DNA of 64,000 nt from Paenibacillus tundrae (GTDB lineage Bacteria; Bacillota; Bacilli; Paenibacillales; Paenibacillaceae), in the NCBI RefSeq assembly GCF_036884255.1, contig NZ_CP145605.1, positions 5,765,001-5,829,000 of the forward strand, given 5' to 3'. The notes under the pieces are model-generated. The model had not been told where the DNA came from and made no database searches. It saw nothing but the letters and a program-made list of their open reading frames with translations. This document shows, in pieces, positions 37,911 through 46,474 of the stretch. A program made the translations under genes and the position numbers. The first letter of the stretch is position 1; every line of letters begins with the position of its first letter.

Positions 37911-37923
37911 AGTTGAATCAACT
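37911..37923. promoter_or_regulatory. 13-bp palindrome upstream of secA
   Basis: AGTTGA-A-TCAACT, 19 bp beyond the larger palindrome and sharing its TTGA...TCAA core. Confidence 0.35.
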
Positions 37924-38371
37924 CCAGGCTTGCCGAGCGTTCTCATGAAGTGATTCGGTGTTCAACCAGGAACCAGATTATAAGATAAGCTGGAATCCGA
38001 GCCTTGCGAATCATGTTCATGGTGCTGTGCCTGTCATTGATTATGATTAGCGATCATTCGTTGACAATTCTTCATCAGGACAATGATTCTCTTTGTATAA
38101 ATTGTAACAGTTTGTAAGGGACGCCGCAACACGCCACAGCACACTTCTTTGAAGTTCTGACCACATAACGGTGGACAAAAAGTGCCAAAAATCATAGCCG
38201 TTAGCGGAAGTGTACTCTTCACCTATTTCATTTTTTGCGAATAAACGCCTGCATTCCATTTTTTGCTGGAAAAATTAGATATCAATCCCACATTCAAGCT
38301 CATCGATTAAACATCACACTTATAGGATCTGAATACTAGTATCGGCCGTGAGCCACACCGTCTGATGTTCC

Positions 38372-38418
38372 ATCAGAGTTCGATAAATCTAAACTTTTGT
38401 AGATTCATTCGAACTGAT
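38372..38418. other. Long imperfect hairpin, unassigned
   Basis: ATCA-GA-GTTCGA pairs with TCGAAC-TGAT, with an inner stem AATCTA/TAGATT around a short loop. It is AT-rich and has no T run, so it is not a standard terminator. Confidence 0.4.
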
Positions 38419-38611
38419 GATGTGAAAAATAACTGGCAGCAAAAAAATTGAACCTTTTTTAATCTATCGGATCTCTTGGCTCTATAAACTCTATTTTCAG
38501 CCTTAAATATAGAACCTATAAATGGATTGCATTAAATCTCGTATAATCTATTAAACGCAACAACATGACAAATAGTTTCACAAACCTGCCTCTTCCTGAG
38601 TTTAAAAGGTT

Positions 38612-38683
38612 GTTCAAGTCCGCTTTTGATTACGAAGGATGCCTGACAGCATCTCAGCATTGAATATGGAATTCAGCCGAAAT
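38612..38683 (+). repeat. Repeat R2, copy B
   Basis: Matches copy A (28194-28269) in opposite orientation over about 70 bp, including GATGCC-TGAC-GC/GGCATC and ATTCAGCCGAAAT. Its left flank AGGTTGTTCAAGTCC extends the match to the fragments near 30904 and 62692. Confidence 0.75.
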
Positions 38684-38860
38684 AAGTGGATGCTTACGAC
38701 GGTTGTTTTCTTCGGAAAGAATGGTGTTGCTCACGTAGCTCAACCTACGCTCTGCTGCTCCATTTCTATCTTTATCCCATCTTCTCGGTACTGAATACCG
38801 GCCTTTTTGAACACGCACTGTAAATAGGCTTCCGTGATTTGTTTGATCTCTTTAGACACG

Positions 38861-38893
38861 AAAGAGCCCCATCCCGTAAGGATGGAGGCTCTT
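38861..38893 (-). terminator. Probable terminator after hpf
   Basis: The stem AGAGCC-CATCC / GGATG-GGCTCT with a 5-nt loop lies 135 bp past the hpf stop. The T run is short (TTTCGT). Confidence 0.5.
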
Positions 38894-39027
38894 GTTCAGT
38901 CCAGCACCGGAACTACGTTGTTCCTGTCTGTTCCTCGTTATATTCATTTATCAGATATTACTTCATTCACATTTTATAGAAAAATTCATTATTTACGTCT
39001 TCGTAAAACTTCGTATGGAAGGTAAGA

Positions 39028-39591
39028 TTATCCTTGCTCAATCAAACCGTATTTGCCATCATTCCGTTTATATACAACGCTGACTTCTTCATTATCGACG
39101 TTAGAGAAAACGAAGAAATTGTGGCCAACCATGTTCATTTGGAGGATTGCCTCTTCCACGTCCATCGGTTTTAACATAAACCGTTTGGTTCTTACCACTT
39201 CATAATCATCATCGTCGGGTTCTGCATCCAGTTCAGCGGTAGCCACTGTACCTGATGGGTCTTCAACGAAGAGAGTTTTCAGGCTGCCTTCTTGACGGAA
39301 CTTACGATTGACTTTTGTTTTATGTTTGCGGATCTGACGTTCCAGCTTGTCCACCACTGCGTCAATGGAAGCATACATATCATCGCTCTCATCTTCTGCA
39401 CGGAGTACAATGCCTTTGAGTGGGATCGTCACCTCTACCGTATGCAGGCCTCTAGTCGTGCTCAGTGTAACAGCACCGTCAGAGTTAAGGGGTGCATCGA
39501 AATACTTCTCGAGTCTACTCAACTTTTTATCGACATAATCTTTCAAAGCATCGGTAACCTCGATTTGTTGACCTCGAATACTTAAATTCAT
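39028..39591 (-). CDS. hpf: Ribosome hibernation promoting factor, long form
   Basis: 187 residues, the long form. The N-terminal S30AE domain (about 1-100) binds the 30S subunit, and the C-terminal domain (about 125-185, with DPEEAILQMNMVGHNFFVFSN-like sequence) pairs two ribosomes into 100S dimers. It protects idle ribosomes in stationary phase. The ATG at 39591 follows AAAAGGAGGAG. A promoter TTTACA-18-TATAAT is seen just upstream. It is Bacillus yvyD by position next to secA. Confidence 0.96.
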   Translation of the reverse strand: MNLSIRGQQIEVTDALKDYVDKKLSRLEKYFDAPLNSDGAVTLSTTRGLHTVEVTIPLKGIVLRAEDESDDMYASIDAVVDKLERQIRKHKTKVNRKFRQEGSLKTLFVEDPSGTVATAELDAEPDDDDYEVVRTKRFMLKPMDVEEAILQMNMVGHNFFVFSNVDNEEVSVVYKRNDGKYGLIEQG

Positions 39592-39620
39592 AGGGCACTC
39601 CTCCTTTTACTTTGCCACTT

Positions 39621-39650
39621 CATTATAACACGAATGTAAGCGCCATGTAA
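39621..39650 (-). promoter_or_regulatory. Sigma-A-type promoter of hpf
   Basis: Minus strand TTTACA, 18 bp, TATAAT, about 30 bp before the hpf start. Confidence 0.65.
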
Positions 39651-40047
39651 AAACTCCCGGTGACTGAATAATGACATCTCCTCCAGCCACATCTACCATC
39701 ATGGGTTTAACGCCATATTTCGCGATATTTCATCATTTTTAGCCATAATCGCTTATTTACATGGAAAGTCTTATTAGGCGCTTGATGATGTAATTAACCG
39801 ATTTCGAGACGAGTTAATCTTATATGTAAAATGAACCTCTTCAGTATTATGAATCTACCAAATAATTCTATTGTTGAAAAGATACGCTAATGGACACCCT
39901 GATCACTAGAACGAGAGAAAATCTCTTAATAGTGGCCGCACCCATTCTATGAATCCGTATTTATTAGGAACTGCTGATAGATAAAGAAATAGAGAGATTA
40001 ATGAGATTACGAATCTAGTCTGGCAATGTTCGCAAATCTAGTAAAAC

Positions 40048-40077
40048 AAAAAAAAGACTCTGGGCATGCCAGAGCCT
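40048..40077 (-). terminator. Terminator after the cold-shock gene
   Basis: On the minus strand the stem CTCTGG/CCAGAG with a short loop is followed by TCTTTTTTTT. Confidence 0.85.
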
Positions 40078-40141
40078 TATGCTAGCGATAATTCAATTGG
40101 TAACCATCTAACCGTATATGTAGGTCGGATTAACCGGATGA

Positions 40142-40339
40142 TTATAATTTGATTACGTTAGCTGCTTGCGGTCCACGTGCGCCTTCGACGATGTCGAATT
40201 CAACGGATTGACCTTCTTCCAAAGTTTTGAAGCCTTCGGATTGGATTGCGGAGAAATGTACGAATACGTCGCCGCCGTCTTCAGTTTCAATGAAACCGTA
40301 ACCTTTTTCTGCGTTGAACCATTTTACTTTACCTTGCAT
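40142..40339 (-). CDS. Cold-shock protein (CspB type)
   Basis: 65 residues, single cold-shock domain with RNP1 KGYGFIE and RNP2 VFVHFSAI. Binds single-stranded RNA and DNA as a chaperone. The ATG follows AAGGGAATG. The promoter TTGACA-18-TATCAT implies a leader of about 60 nt, as expected for cold-induced csp genes. Which paralogue this is cannot be told from sequence alone. Confidence 0.95.
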   Translation of the reverse strand: MQGKVKWFNAEKGYGFIETEDGGDVFVHFSAIQSEGFKTLEEGQSVEFDIVEGARGPQAANVIKL

Positions 40340-40712
40340 GCACTAACATTCCCTTCGTCATCAAATGAAGTGAAGCCTCGGCGTTAACCTCTGCCCACAA
40401 CTCAGATGATACCATCCAAAGTTATCCATTGTCAATTGGTAAAGAAAATGTTTTCTTGGAATTTTTTGTAGATTAATCAGAGATTGTGATGAATGCTGTA
40501 ATATTTTAAATATATCAGGTTTAGTAGGCTGCTGATAAGTCTAATTTTAGCCAATCTCACATTAAGAATGTTTATAAATGTTTCTTTAACATTGTTAGTT
40601 CTTCAACCTTAAGTTAAAGGAAAAATATCAACTTAGTTATAGTGAAAAATTAGAATTACATGCTAAAATTTAGTATATCTAATAAGTTTATTAACAAGGA
40701 GAGATTACCCAA
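40340..40712. other. Divergent spacer, csp gene / broken secreted-protein gene
   Basis: 373 bp holding the csp promoter and leader at its left end. The rest is strongly AT-rich and leads to the ribosome site AAGGAGA of the gene at 40713. Confidence 0.6.
40406..40435 (-). promoter_or_regulatory. Promoter of the cold-shock gene
   Basis: Minus strand TTGACA (consensus), 18 bp, TATCAT. Confidence 0.7.
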
Positions 40713-41867
40713 ATGATTCACAGCGTTCAAAAGCAGAAATGGTCAGTTATACTAGCACTGTTCATCCTTTTCTCAGGGGTATTGCTTCTTGCTTCACCCG
40801 ATCGTGCAGACGCCAAGGAGGACAGAATATCTGCAGAAGAACTGAAGAAGATTAGCCGACTATCCTTCACACTTCGTGATGCCTACCAGACGCAGTATAC
40901 GGTGTATATTTATGCCCCCAACGAAAAATCCTCAACCCTAACAGAGGAGGATTACTGGACGGGTAACAAACCTGGTGACCGTACATATACAGGAACTTAT
41001 CGAGACGCATTATTGAAAAAAGGAGCCTCCTACGGTACCGTACAAGCCGCTAAACTTGACCTTCATTCGATTACGTTACCCCAAACTTGGCATTACACGA
41101 TCAAAAGTAAAGAAAAGGGTGCTCCAGATCTACTGCTAATTACAGAGTAGGGTTCCTCTAACTTCAACTTAGCTAGACCATTCATTGTACGCTCAGGCGT
41201 ATTAGAACCGCTGACATTTGTAAATAACAAGGGTAAAAAGCTAACTGATTATGAATTCTTCCCCGCGAGCAGAGGTGATGGCATACGTATGTTGTCTGAC
41301 GCTCGGGTACAATTCAGATTCTATAATAACAGTGTTTTTAAATATGAAATCGAAACCTTCAAACTCAATATTAGTAAATTGGAGTTGCGTTTAAGTGATA
41401 CCCGATATGTTAACTTTGATCAGTCAGACTGGCCTAATTCAGGAACGGGAGATCGTGCCTATCTCGACAATCTGAAGAACGCGGCTATGAAAGGAATTCT
41501 GCCAAATCAGCCCAGTATCAAACTAGGTATGACTCATAAATCTCTGCTCAGTACTTTAAAGAAAGCTAAGTTAAGGGAGAACGGCGAATGGGGCGCCTAC
41601 TATGTTTACCCACATCACGCGATCGGTTTTAATTCTTACCTACATGAACTGAACAGCAATTCAAAAGTCATGGTGTTTAATCTGTTTCCTGGGCAACATT
41701 ATCTATATCCCGATACGGTGAAGTTATGGCTAGGTAAGCCACAAAAGGAGTATCTGAACGAAGCTGAAGGTGGATATGACATGATCTACAAATACGGCTC
41801 ACGCACGCTATCCTTTCATTATGTTGATCAATATGAAGATGAGATTTATTTGATTACGGTTTATTAG
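40713..41867 (+). pseudogene. Secreted protein interrupted by one in-frame TAG
   Basis: A 384-codon frame from the ATG at 40713 (after AAGGAGA) to a TAA at 41867 is open except for a single TAG at 41148-41150 (codon 146). The 46 codons between that TAG and the next ATG (41289) are open and protein-like (GSSNFNLARPFIVRSG...). The N-terminus is a signal peptide (VILALFILFSGVLLL). The C-terminal 130 residues (IKLGMTHKSLLSTL... to DEIYLITVY) resemble the DUF4309/YjgB type of secreted domain, but this is a weak assignment. A CAG to TAG change would explain the break. If not a sequencing error or read-through case, only a 145-residue product is made. A bidirectional terminator follows. Confidence 0.75.
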
Positions 41868-41885
41868 GGGAGTATAAAACACAAA

Positions 41886-41923
41886 AAAAGCACATCGCTA
41901 AAGTCTCTACGATGTGCTTTTAT
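41886..41923. terminator. Bidirectional terminator between broken gene and fliT
   Basis: The stem AAAGCACATCG/CGATGTGCTTT has T runs on both strands (seven T on the minus side). Confidence 0.85.
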
Positions 41924-41943
41924 AACATTTCCTTGGTAATTTC

Positions 41944-42285
41944 TTATTTTTTCTTATCCATTAAAAAACTATCTGGTGTATAGCTAGACTCATAAGCATT
42001 CCTCTGTGTCTTGGCCTGTCCTCTCTTATGCAACCAGTCCTGCGCTTCGAGTCGCAATACATTCATACGCGCAATAATCTCCTGATCATTGCCCAAAAGC
42101 TGTTCAATCTCTACTTTTTCATTGACACTTGCCGGCTCTAATGAAAATCGCTCCACGAGTCCATCGATAATATGCTGACGTTCCTCAACAAAAACTTCAA
42201 GTTGTTCATAATCGGCTTCATATAAAATACCCATTATCGTATTTGTTAGCTGCTTTAGTTGAGACATATACATTAAACTATCCAT
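41944..42285 (-). CDS. fliT: FliT-like flagellar export chaperone
   Basis: About 113 residues from the ATG at 42285, which overlaps the fliS stop (ATGGATAG), so it is translationally coupled. All-helical, with a Lys-rich tail (YTPDSFLMDKKK). It has little sequence signature of its own; the call rests on size, helical content and position after fliD-fliS. FliT proteins guard FliD before export. Read from the longer frame (42357) the N-terminus would be nonsense. Confidence 0.75.
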   Translation of the reverse strand: MDSLMYMSQLKQLTNTIMGILYEADYEQLEVFVEERQHIIDGLVERFSLEPASVNEKVEIEQLLGNDQEIIARMNVLRLEAQDWLHKRGQAKTQRNAYESSYTPDSFLMDKKK

Positions 42286-42688
42286 GAGCACTTTCAGTAG
42301 CAATAGGTGGTTCTTCCTGCCCTGCAGCAATTTTAGAAGCTTGTAGCCACGTCTCACGTAGATCAGTCAGATACCCTATAGCCTCTTCAGCTTTGGTAGC
42401 ATCTTTACGTATATTAGCTTCCACCAACAGATAATTTGTATACTCGTATAAAGAATATAGATTCTTCGAAATATCATAAGACCGATCCAAGGTACTCATC
42501 AATTCACTAACAATAGTTTGTGCTTTTCCAAGGTTCAAATTTGCCTTCTCATTATCTTTCTGCGCCAATCCATCCAGAGCTGTCTTCACAAAGCGAATAG
42601 CTCCGTCATATAACATGATGACCAATTGTGCAGGGTTTGAAGTCTGAACAGAGGATTGCCGGTATTTATCATAAGGAGATGTAATCAA
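42278..42688 (-). CDS. fliS: Flagellin export chaperone FliS
   Basis: About 136 residues from the TTG at 42688, giving the standard N-terminus ITSPYDKYRQSSVQT, with AAAGGGTGA upstream; the GTG at 42697 is less likely. Four-helix bundle with the family motif AQLVIMLYDGAIRF. It binds the flagellin C-terminus and keeps it unfolded for export. It lies between fliD and fliT. Confidence 0.94.
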   Translation of the reverse strand: MITSPYDKYRQSSVQTSNPAQLVIMLYDGAIRFVKTALDGLAQKDNEKANLNLGKAQTIVSELMSTLDRSYDISKNLYSLYEYTNYLLVEANIRKDATKAEEAIGYLTDLRETWLQASKIAAGQEEPPIATESAHG

Positions 42689-42706
42689 TAGTCTCACCCT
42701 TTTAAA

Positions 42707-44593
42707 TTAAGATAGTCCTAAACTGGAGAAAAGACTGGACGACTGTGTTTGCAATTTGTTCATCGCTGATTCCATCGCAGAAAATTGCTTGTAATAGCGA
42801 TCTTCTGTCATTTGGAGGTTTCTTTGCATCGTTAATATCCGACTGTTAAAACCTTTAATTTGTTTCCCGATGACACTTTCCTCTTTAAAAGTACTCGTTA
42901 AGTCCATTGAAAATTTATTGGTACCCGCGCGAGCGGAAATCATATCTAAAGTACCTGTAATACTATTCGTCAATTTATTAAAGATACCTGATCCTGAACC
43001 ATTAGCTGGCCCCTGAAAAAGATCAATAGTAAGTTGAGGATTAGCACTAATAGCATTTCTTAATTTGGCTTCATCGGCTATAACAAGCTTACCATTCTCC
43101 ATATAATTCCCAGTAGTTATACCAATTGCGTTCAAACTTCCAAGTTTTTCAGTAATCGCTTCTCTCATTTTCGATAGAACACTAGTGATTATGTCGTTAT
43201 TTTTGAACAAACCACTTTTGGCTTTTTCGGTCCAGCTATCAATTTCTCCTTCTTTCATTTCCTTTTTTTGATCATCTGATAGCGGTTTGAAATCACGATA
43301 CTTTGTTTCATTAACTTTGCTATTAAGTGCTTTTATTAAATTGTTGTAATCATCTATGAATCCTTTAATAGATTCCAGTGCTTTATCGGGATCACTTTGG
43401 GTTTTAATATTGGTAGGGATGTCTGTACCGCTACTATTGGTCACATCTAACAGTGTAAGTTGGACACCATTAATAGTGAGAACGTTACTAGTAACGTTTT
43501 GTATAGGCTCATCATTTATTGTGACTATTGCATTTGCGCCATCAATAACCTTTTTAATTGCATTTGCGCTCTCGGCAAAAGGGATAGCTCCCTTAAATAG
43601 ATTTAAAAATTCGTAGGAAGCTCCACCCATTTTCACTTCTCCGCCAGCATTACCAGTGATCGTTAGTTTACCGCCCTCGACTTTTGCAAACACATTAGCG
43701 TCTGTTTTTGAATTAATTGCTGATACTACTGCATCTATTGAGGTAGAAGCATCGAATGAAAAGTTATTCCCATTAATACTGAAACTGTATCTTTTGGCTG
43801 GAGCACCAGGTTCAGGATCTTTTCCATCCAACATCTTCTGCAATTCAGCAAGTGTTTGGGTATTCGATACCGTTCCACCCGCTCCGTTCGTTTCTACCAC
43901 TGTTTGCTTGGAGAAGAGTGCCAACAGTGAATTACTCCCTGCTGGAGTTGCGACCTCAACCTTTCCTGTATCCCCTCCAACTTTAGATGCAATCGATAGC
44001 TTTCCAGTTATCTCATCATAACTTGCGACAGCATTGGCTTTTTCGTTGGAATTGATTGTTGCTATCATAGATGAAATAGATGTCATCCCATTAAATAGTG
44101 AATTGCCCGCACTATCCTTAAAACTCACTCCATTAATAGTAATATCGAAACCCTTCTTAAGATACGCAGCCTCTTCTTCCTCAGTAAGCTCTGATAAAGC
44201 TACACCATCGAGCTGCGCCAGAGAGGTTGAACTAGGAATACCCTGACCTAATCCTGGGGTTTGCATTGTAGTTTTGGTAGCAAGCTTAGTCACGCTGACC
44301 TTCATATCCACTCCGGTCGCGGTTGCCGTGGCTTCAGCTTTTACTGCAGATGTATTCCCTGTTGTCACGGCTTTATTTGCATTAAGGGAATCTGATTTCT
44401 TATATTTATCGTTCAGCTTGTTTGTACGAAAATCGTACAGCACACTGTTCAGTTCACGGTATCCTTCTCTGGTCCACTGCAATATTTGCTTATCCTGATT
44501 AAGTTTATCCAACGGTACCCGCTTCGTTGCCATCATGCTCTTGACCATACTATCAATATCCATGCCAGAAAACCCATTAATTCTTGTAACCAA
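42707..44593 (-). CDS. fliD: Flagellar filament cap FliD
   Basis: 628 residues from a TTG start at 44593, which has GGAGGTG upstream. The N-terminal FliD_N region (RINGFSGMDIDSMV) and the C-terminal coiled region (RNLQMTEDRYYKQFSAMESAM) that packs in the cap are clear. The middle is variable and beta-rich, longer than in Bacillus subtilis (about 500). It caps the filament and helps flagellin fold. It is part of the flaG-fliD-fliS-fliT unit. Confidence 0.95.
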   Translation of the reverse strand: MVTRINGFSGMDIDSMVKSMMATKRVPLDKLNQDKQILQWTREGYRELNSVLYDFRTNKLNDKYKKSDSLNANKAVTTGNTSAVKAEATATATGVDMKVSVTKLATKTTMQTPGLGQGIPSSTSLAQLDGVALSELTEEEEAAYLKKGFDITINGVSFKDSAGNSLFNGMTSISSMIATINSNEKANAVASYDEITGKLSIASKVGGDTGKVEVATPAGSNSLLALFSKQTVVETNGAGGTVSNTQTLAELQKMLDGKDPEPGAPAKRYSFSINGNNFSFDASTSIDAVVSAINSKTDANVFAKVEGGKLTITGNAGGEVKMGGASYEFLNLFKGAIPFAESANAIKKVIDGANAIVTINDEPIQNVTSNVLTINGVQLTLLDVTNSSGTDIPTNIKTQSDPDKALESIKGFIDDYNNLIKALNSKVNETKYRDFKPLSDDQKKEMKEGEIDSWTEKAKSGLFKNNDIITSVLSKMREAITEKLGSLNAIGITTGNYMENGKLVIADEAKLRNAISANPQLTIDLFQGPANGSGSGIFNKLTNSITGTLDMISARAGTNKFSMDLTSTFKEESVIGKQIKGFNSRILTMQRNLQMTEDRYYKQFSAMESAMNKLQTQSSSLFSSLGLS

Positions 44594-44610
44594 ATCAGCA
44601 CCTCCAAATG

Positions 44611-44994
44611 TTAGATTTTCTCGTCCACCAGTATACCAGCTATTTCCATCATTTTAGCGACCAGGTCCAGCGTTTTCTCTGGGGGAACTTCACGAATTAA
44701 TTCACCGGTATCTTTATTAAGCACCTTCACCATAATATCATGCGTCTTCTCGTGGATGCTGATCTCCAGCGTGGTCTGAGGTCCCTGTAGAGATTTCACC
44801 GCTTGCTCTATAGTTCGAATAAGCTGCTCTTCAGCAACAGATACGTGCGCCCCTTGCTTCTCCCCTATCCCTTTAGTTTCTTGAATTGGAGAAAGTGGTT
44901 TTACCTGTGATGTCGGCTCTGTGCTGTGACTGCTCTCTGCACTGCTAGACTTACTTATTGTAGAACTAGCAGTAAGTGAAAACTGTACATTCAT
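44611..44994 (-). CDS. flaG: FlaG family protein
   Basis: 127 residues. A disordered, Ser/Thr-rich start (about 1-55) precedes the FlaG domain (about 65-125: LEISIHEKTHDIMVKVLNKDTGELIREVPPEK). FlaG affects filament length in several bacteria. The ATG follows GAGGAGG, and a sigma-D promoter lies 38 bp upstream. It is first in its unit, 17 bp before fliD. Confidence 0.92.
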   Translation of the reverse strand: MNVQFSLTASSTISKSSSAESSHSTEPTSQVKPLSPIQETKGIGEKQGAHVSVAEEQLIRTIEQAVKSLQGPQTTLEISIHEKTHDIMVKVLNKDTGELIREVPPEKTLDLVAKMMEIAGILVDEKI

Positions 44995-45031
44995 TATCCT
45001 GACCTCCTCCAGCGACGCTCATTTATATTAT

Positions 45032-45058
45032 ATATCGGTTTCATTTAGGGATAATTTA
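45032..45058 (-). promoter_or_regulatory. Sigma-D promoter of flaG-fliD-fliS-fliT
   Basis: Minus strand TAAA, 15 bp, ACCGATAT, against the consensus TAAA-N15-GCCGATAT. Confidence 0.8.
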
Positions 45059-45077
45059 GGATTTTATAGCTGTCAAG

Positions 45078-45116
45078 CAAAAAAAAAGAAAAAAGCTCCG
45101 GGATTCCCGGAGCTTT
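45078..45116 (-). terminator. Terminator after hag
   Basis: A 12-bp GC-rich stem, AAAGCTCCGGGA with complement, followed on the minus strand by TTTTTTC and nine further T, 18 bp after the stop. Confidence 0.92.
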
Positions 45117-45133
45117 GGTCATACAAGATGAAA

Positions 45134-46330
45134 TTAACGAAGCAATTGCAGAACACCTTGTGGTTGTTGATTAGCTTGTGCCAACATTGCTTGTGAAGCT
45201 TGAGCAAGAATGTTGTTTTTCGTTTGTTGCATCATTTCTTTAGCCATGTCAACGTCACGAATACGGGATTCAGCTGCACTCAAGTTCTCGGAAGCTGCAC
45301 CCAAGTTGTTGATTGTGTGTTCCAAACGGTTTTGCATAGCACCCAGGTTACTACGTTGGGAAGATACTTTTTGCATAGCATTTTGAACAGTTTCAATTGC
45401 AGTTGCCGCACCAAATTTAGTAGAAATATCAAGGGATTTAACACCAAGAGCCGATGCACGCATATCCCCAACAGAGATAAATGCTGTCTGACCTGCGTTC
45501 GCACCGATTTGGGTCATGATTGAACCAGCCAAATCACTACTTGCATCTTGATGTTTACCAAATACAAACGTCATGCTTTCTCCGACTTTCATATTTGTAT
45601 TTAAACTACTTACAGCTAAATTTGTAGCAGTTGTAAAGATGTTAGTTCCGAAGGTAAGTTGTACATCTGTCATTGTAATATCAGTACTATCCTTACCATC
45701 TGGACCAACTATTTTATAATCTGTAGCATCAAATGCTCCACCTGCATCATTTTTCCCAGTTCTCACAATCATGTACGCCCCATCAGCAACAGTTTTCGAA
45801 GCTTCTGTACCAGCTGCTGTGTCTAAAGCTTTTAAAGCAGCAGGAGTTATAGTAACTCCTGAGTTATTGTTTAATGCTGCTGTACCTAAAACTTTCTCAG
45901 TTACACCCTTAGCAGAACCATCCAACAATTTTTTTGTATTGAACTCAGTAGTATTACCGATACGATCCAATTCAGTAACCAATTGTTTAACTTCAGATTG
46001 AAGCTCTTTACGGTCAGCATCTGTGTTTGTATCATTGGAAGATTGAACAGAGAGCTCACGCATACGTTGCAGAATGCTGTGTGTTTCGTTCAATGCACCT
46101 TCAGCAGTTTGAATCAAAGAGATTGCATCTTGTGAGTTTTTGGAAGCCATGTCCAAACCACGAATTTGACCACGCATTTTTTCGGAGATAGCCAATCCAG
46201 CAGCATCGTCACCGGCACGGTTGATACGAAGACCAGAAGACAATTTTTCGATATTTTTGTTTGTGTTTGCAGTGTTAGTAGTCAGTTGACGATGAGTGTT
46301 CATCGCTGCAATATTGTGGTTAATAATCAT
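45134..46330 (-). CDS. hag: Flagellin
   Basis: 398 residues from the ATG at 46330 (MIINHNIAAMNTHRQL), which has GGGAGG upstream. Conserved N-terminal D0/D1 helices (to about 140, with LSSGLRINRAGDDAAGLAIS) and C-terminal D1/D0 (about 310-398, ending LAQANQQPQGVLQLLR) flank a variable central domain (about 140-310) exposed on the filament. It is longer than Bacillus subtilis Hag (304). A sigma-D promoter and a CsrA-type hairpin lie in its leader, and csrA and fliW are just upstream, so the FliW-CsrA feedback on flagellin is probably active. Confidence 0.97.
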   Translation of the reverse strand: MIINHNIAAMNTHRQLTTNTANTNKNIEKLSSGLRINRAGDDAAGLAISEKMRGQIRGLDMASKNSQDAISLIQTAEGALNETHSILQRMRELSVQSSNDTNTDADRKELQSEVKQLVTELDRIGNTTEFNTKKLLDGSAKGVTEKVLGTAALNNNSGVTITPAALKALDTAAGTEASKTVADGAYMIVRTGKNDAGGAFDATDYKIVGPDGKDSTDITMTDVQLTFGTNIFTTATNLAVSSLNTNMKVGESMTFVFGKHQDASSDLAGSIMTQIGANAGQTAFISVGDMRASALGVKSLDISTKFGAATAIETVQNAMQKVSSQRSNLGAMQNRLEHTINNLGAASENLSAAESRIRDVDMAKEMMQQTKNNILAQASQAMLAQANQQPQGVLQLLR

Positions 46331-46361
46331 TGAGTGTTTCCTCCCTGAAATTGAGTTAGTT

Positions 46362-46375
46362 CCACATCCTTGTGG
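46362..46375 (-). promoter_or_regulatory. CsrA-binding hairpin in hag leader
   Basis: On the minus strand CCACA-AGGA-TGTGG: a perfect 5-bp stem with GGA in the loop, fitting the CsrA consensus core ACARGGAUGU. It is 31 nt before the ATG. The ribosome site AGGGAGGA supplies a second GGA. Confidence 0.75.
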
Positions 46376-46428
46376 TAAACGCCGCGACATTAAGGTCGGC
46401 CGCCCTGCCGAAGCAGCGTCTAAATAAT

Positions 46429-46456
46429 ATATCGACAGGAGAGGAGCAACTGTTTA
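46429..46456 (-). promoter_or_regulatory. Sigma-D promoter of hag
   Basis: Minus strand TAAA, 16 bp, GTCGATAT, about 100 bp before the ATG, leaving a structured leader of roughly 90 nt. Confidence 0.8.
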
Positions 46457-46474
46457 TAGCAATTTGGAATTTTT

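Larger units (their letters stand above)
37771..39027. other. Gene-poor 1.25 kb between hpf and secA
   Basis: No credible gene: reading frames here are short and lack ribosome sites. It holds two palindromes near secA, an AT-rich stretch, a long imperfect hairpin at 38372-38418, R2 copy B at 38612-38683 and a hairpin behind hpf. A GTTCAA/TTGAAC pair (38612 and 38808) brackets about 200 bp that could be one small non-autonomous element. Confidence 0.6.
39592..40141. other. Spacer between cspB-type gene and hpf
   Basis: 550 bp. It holds the hpf promoter at its left end and the terminator of the cold-shock gene at its right end. The AT-rich middle shows no gene or clear structure. Confidence 0.6.

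Noticed and set aside
38034..38259. Two overlapping small minus-strand frames upstream of secA
   Set aside because: No ribosome site and no recognisable protein; probably chance.
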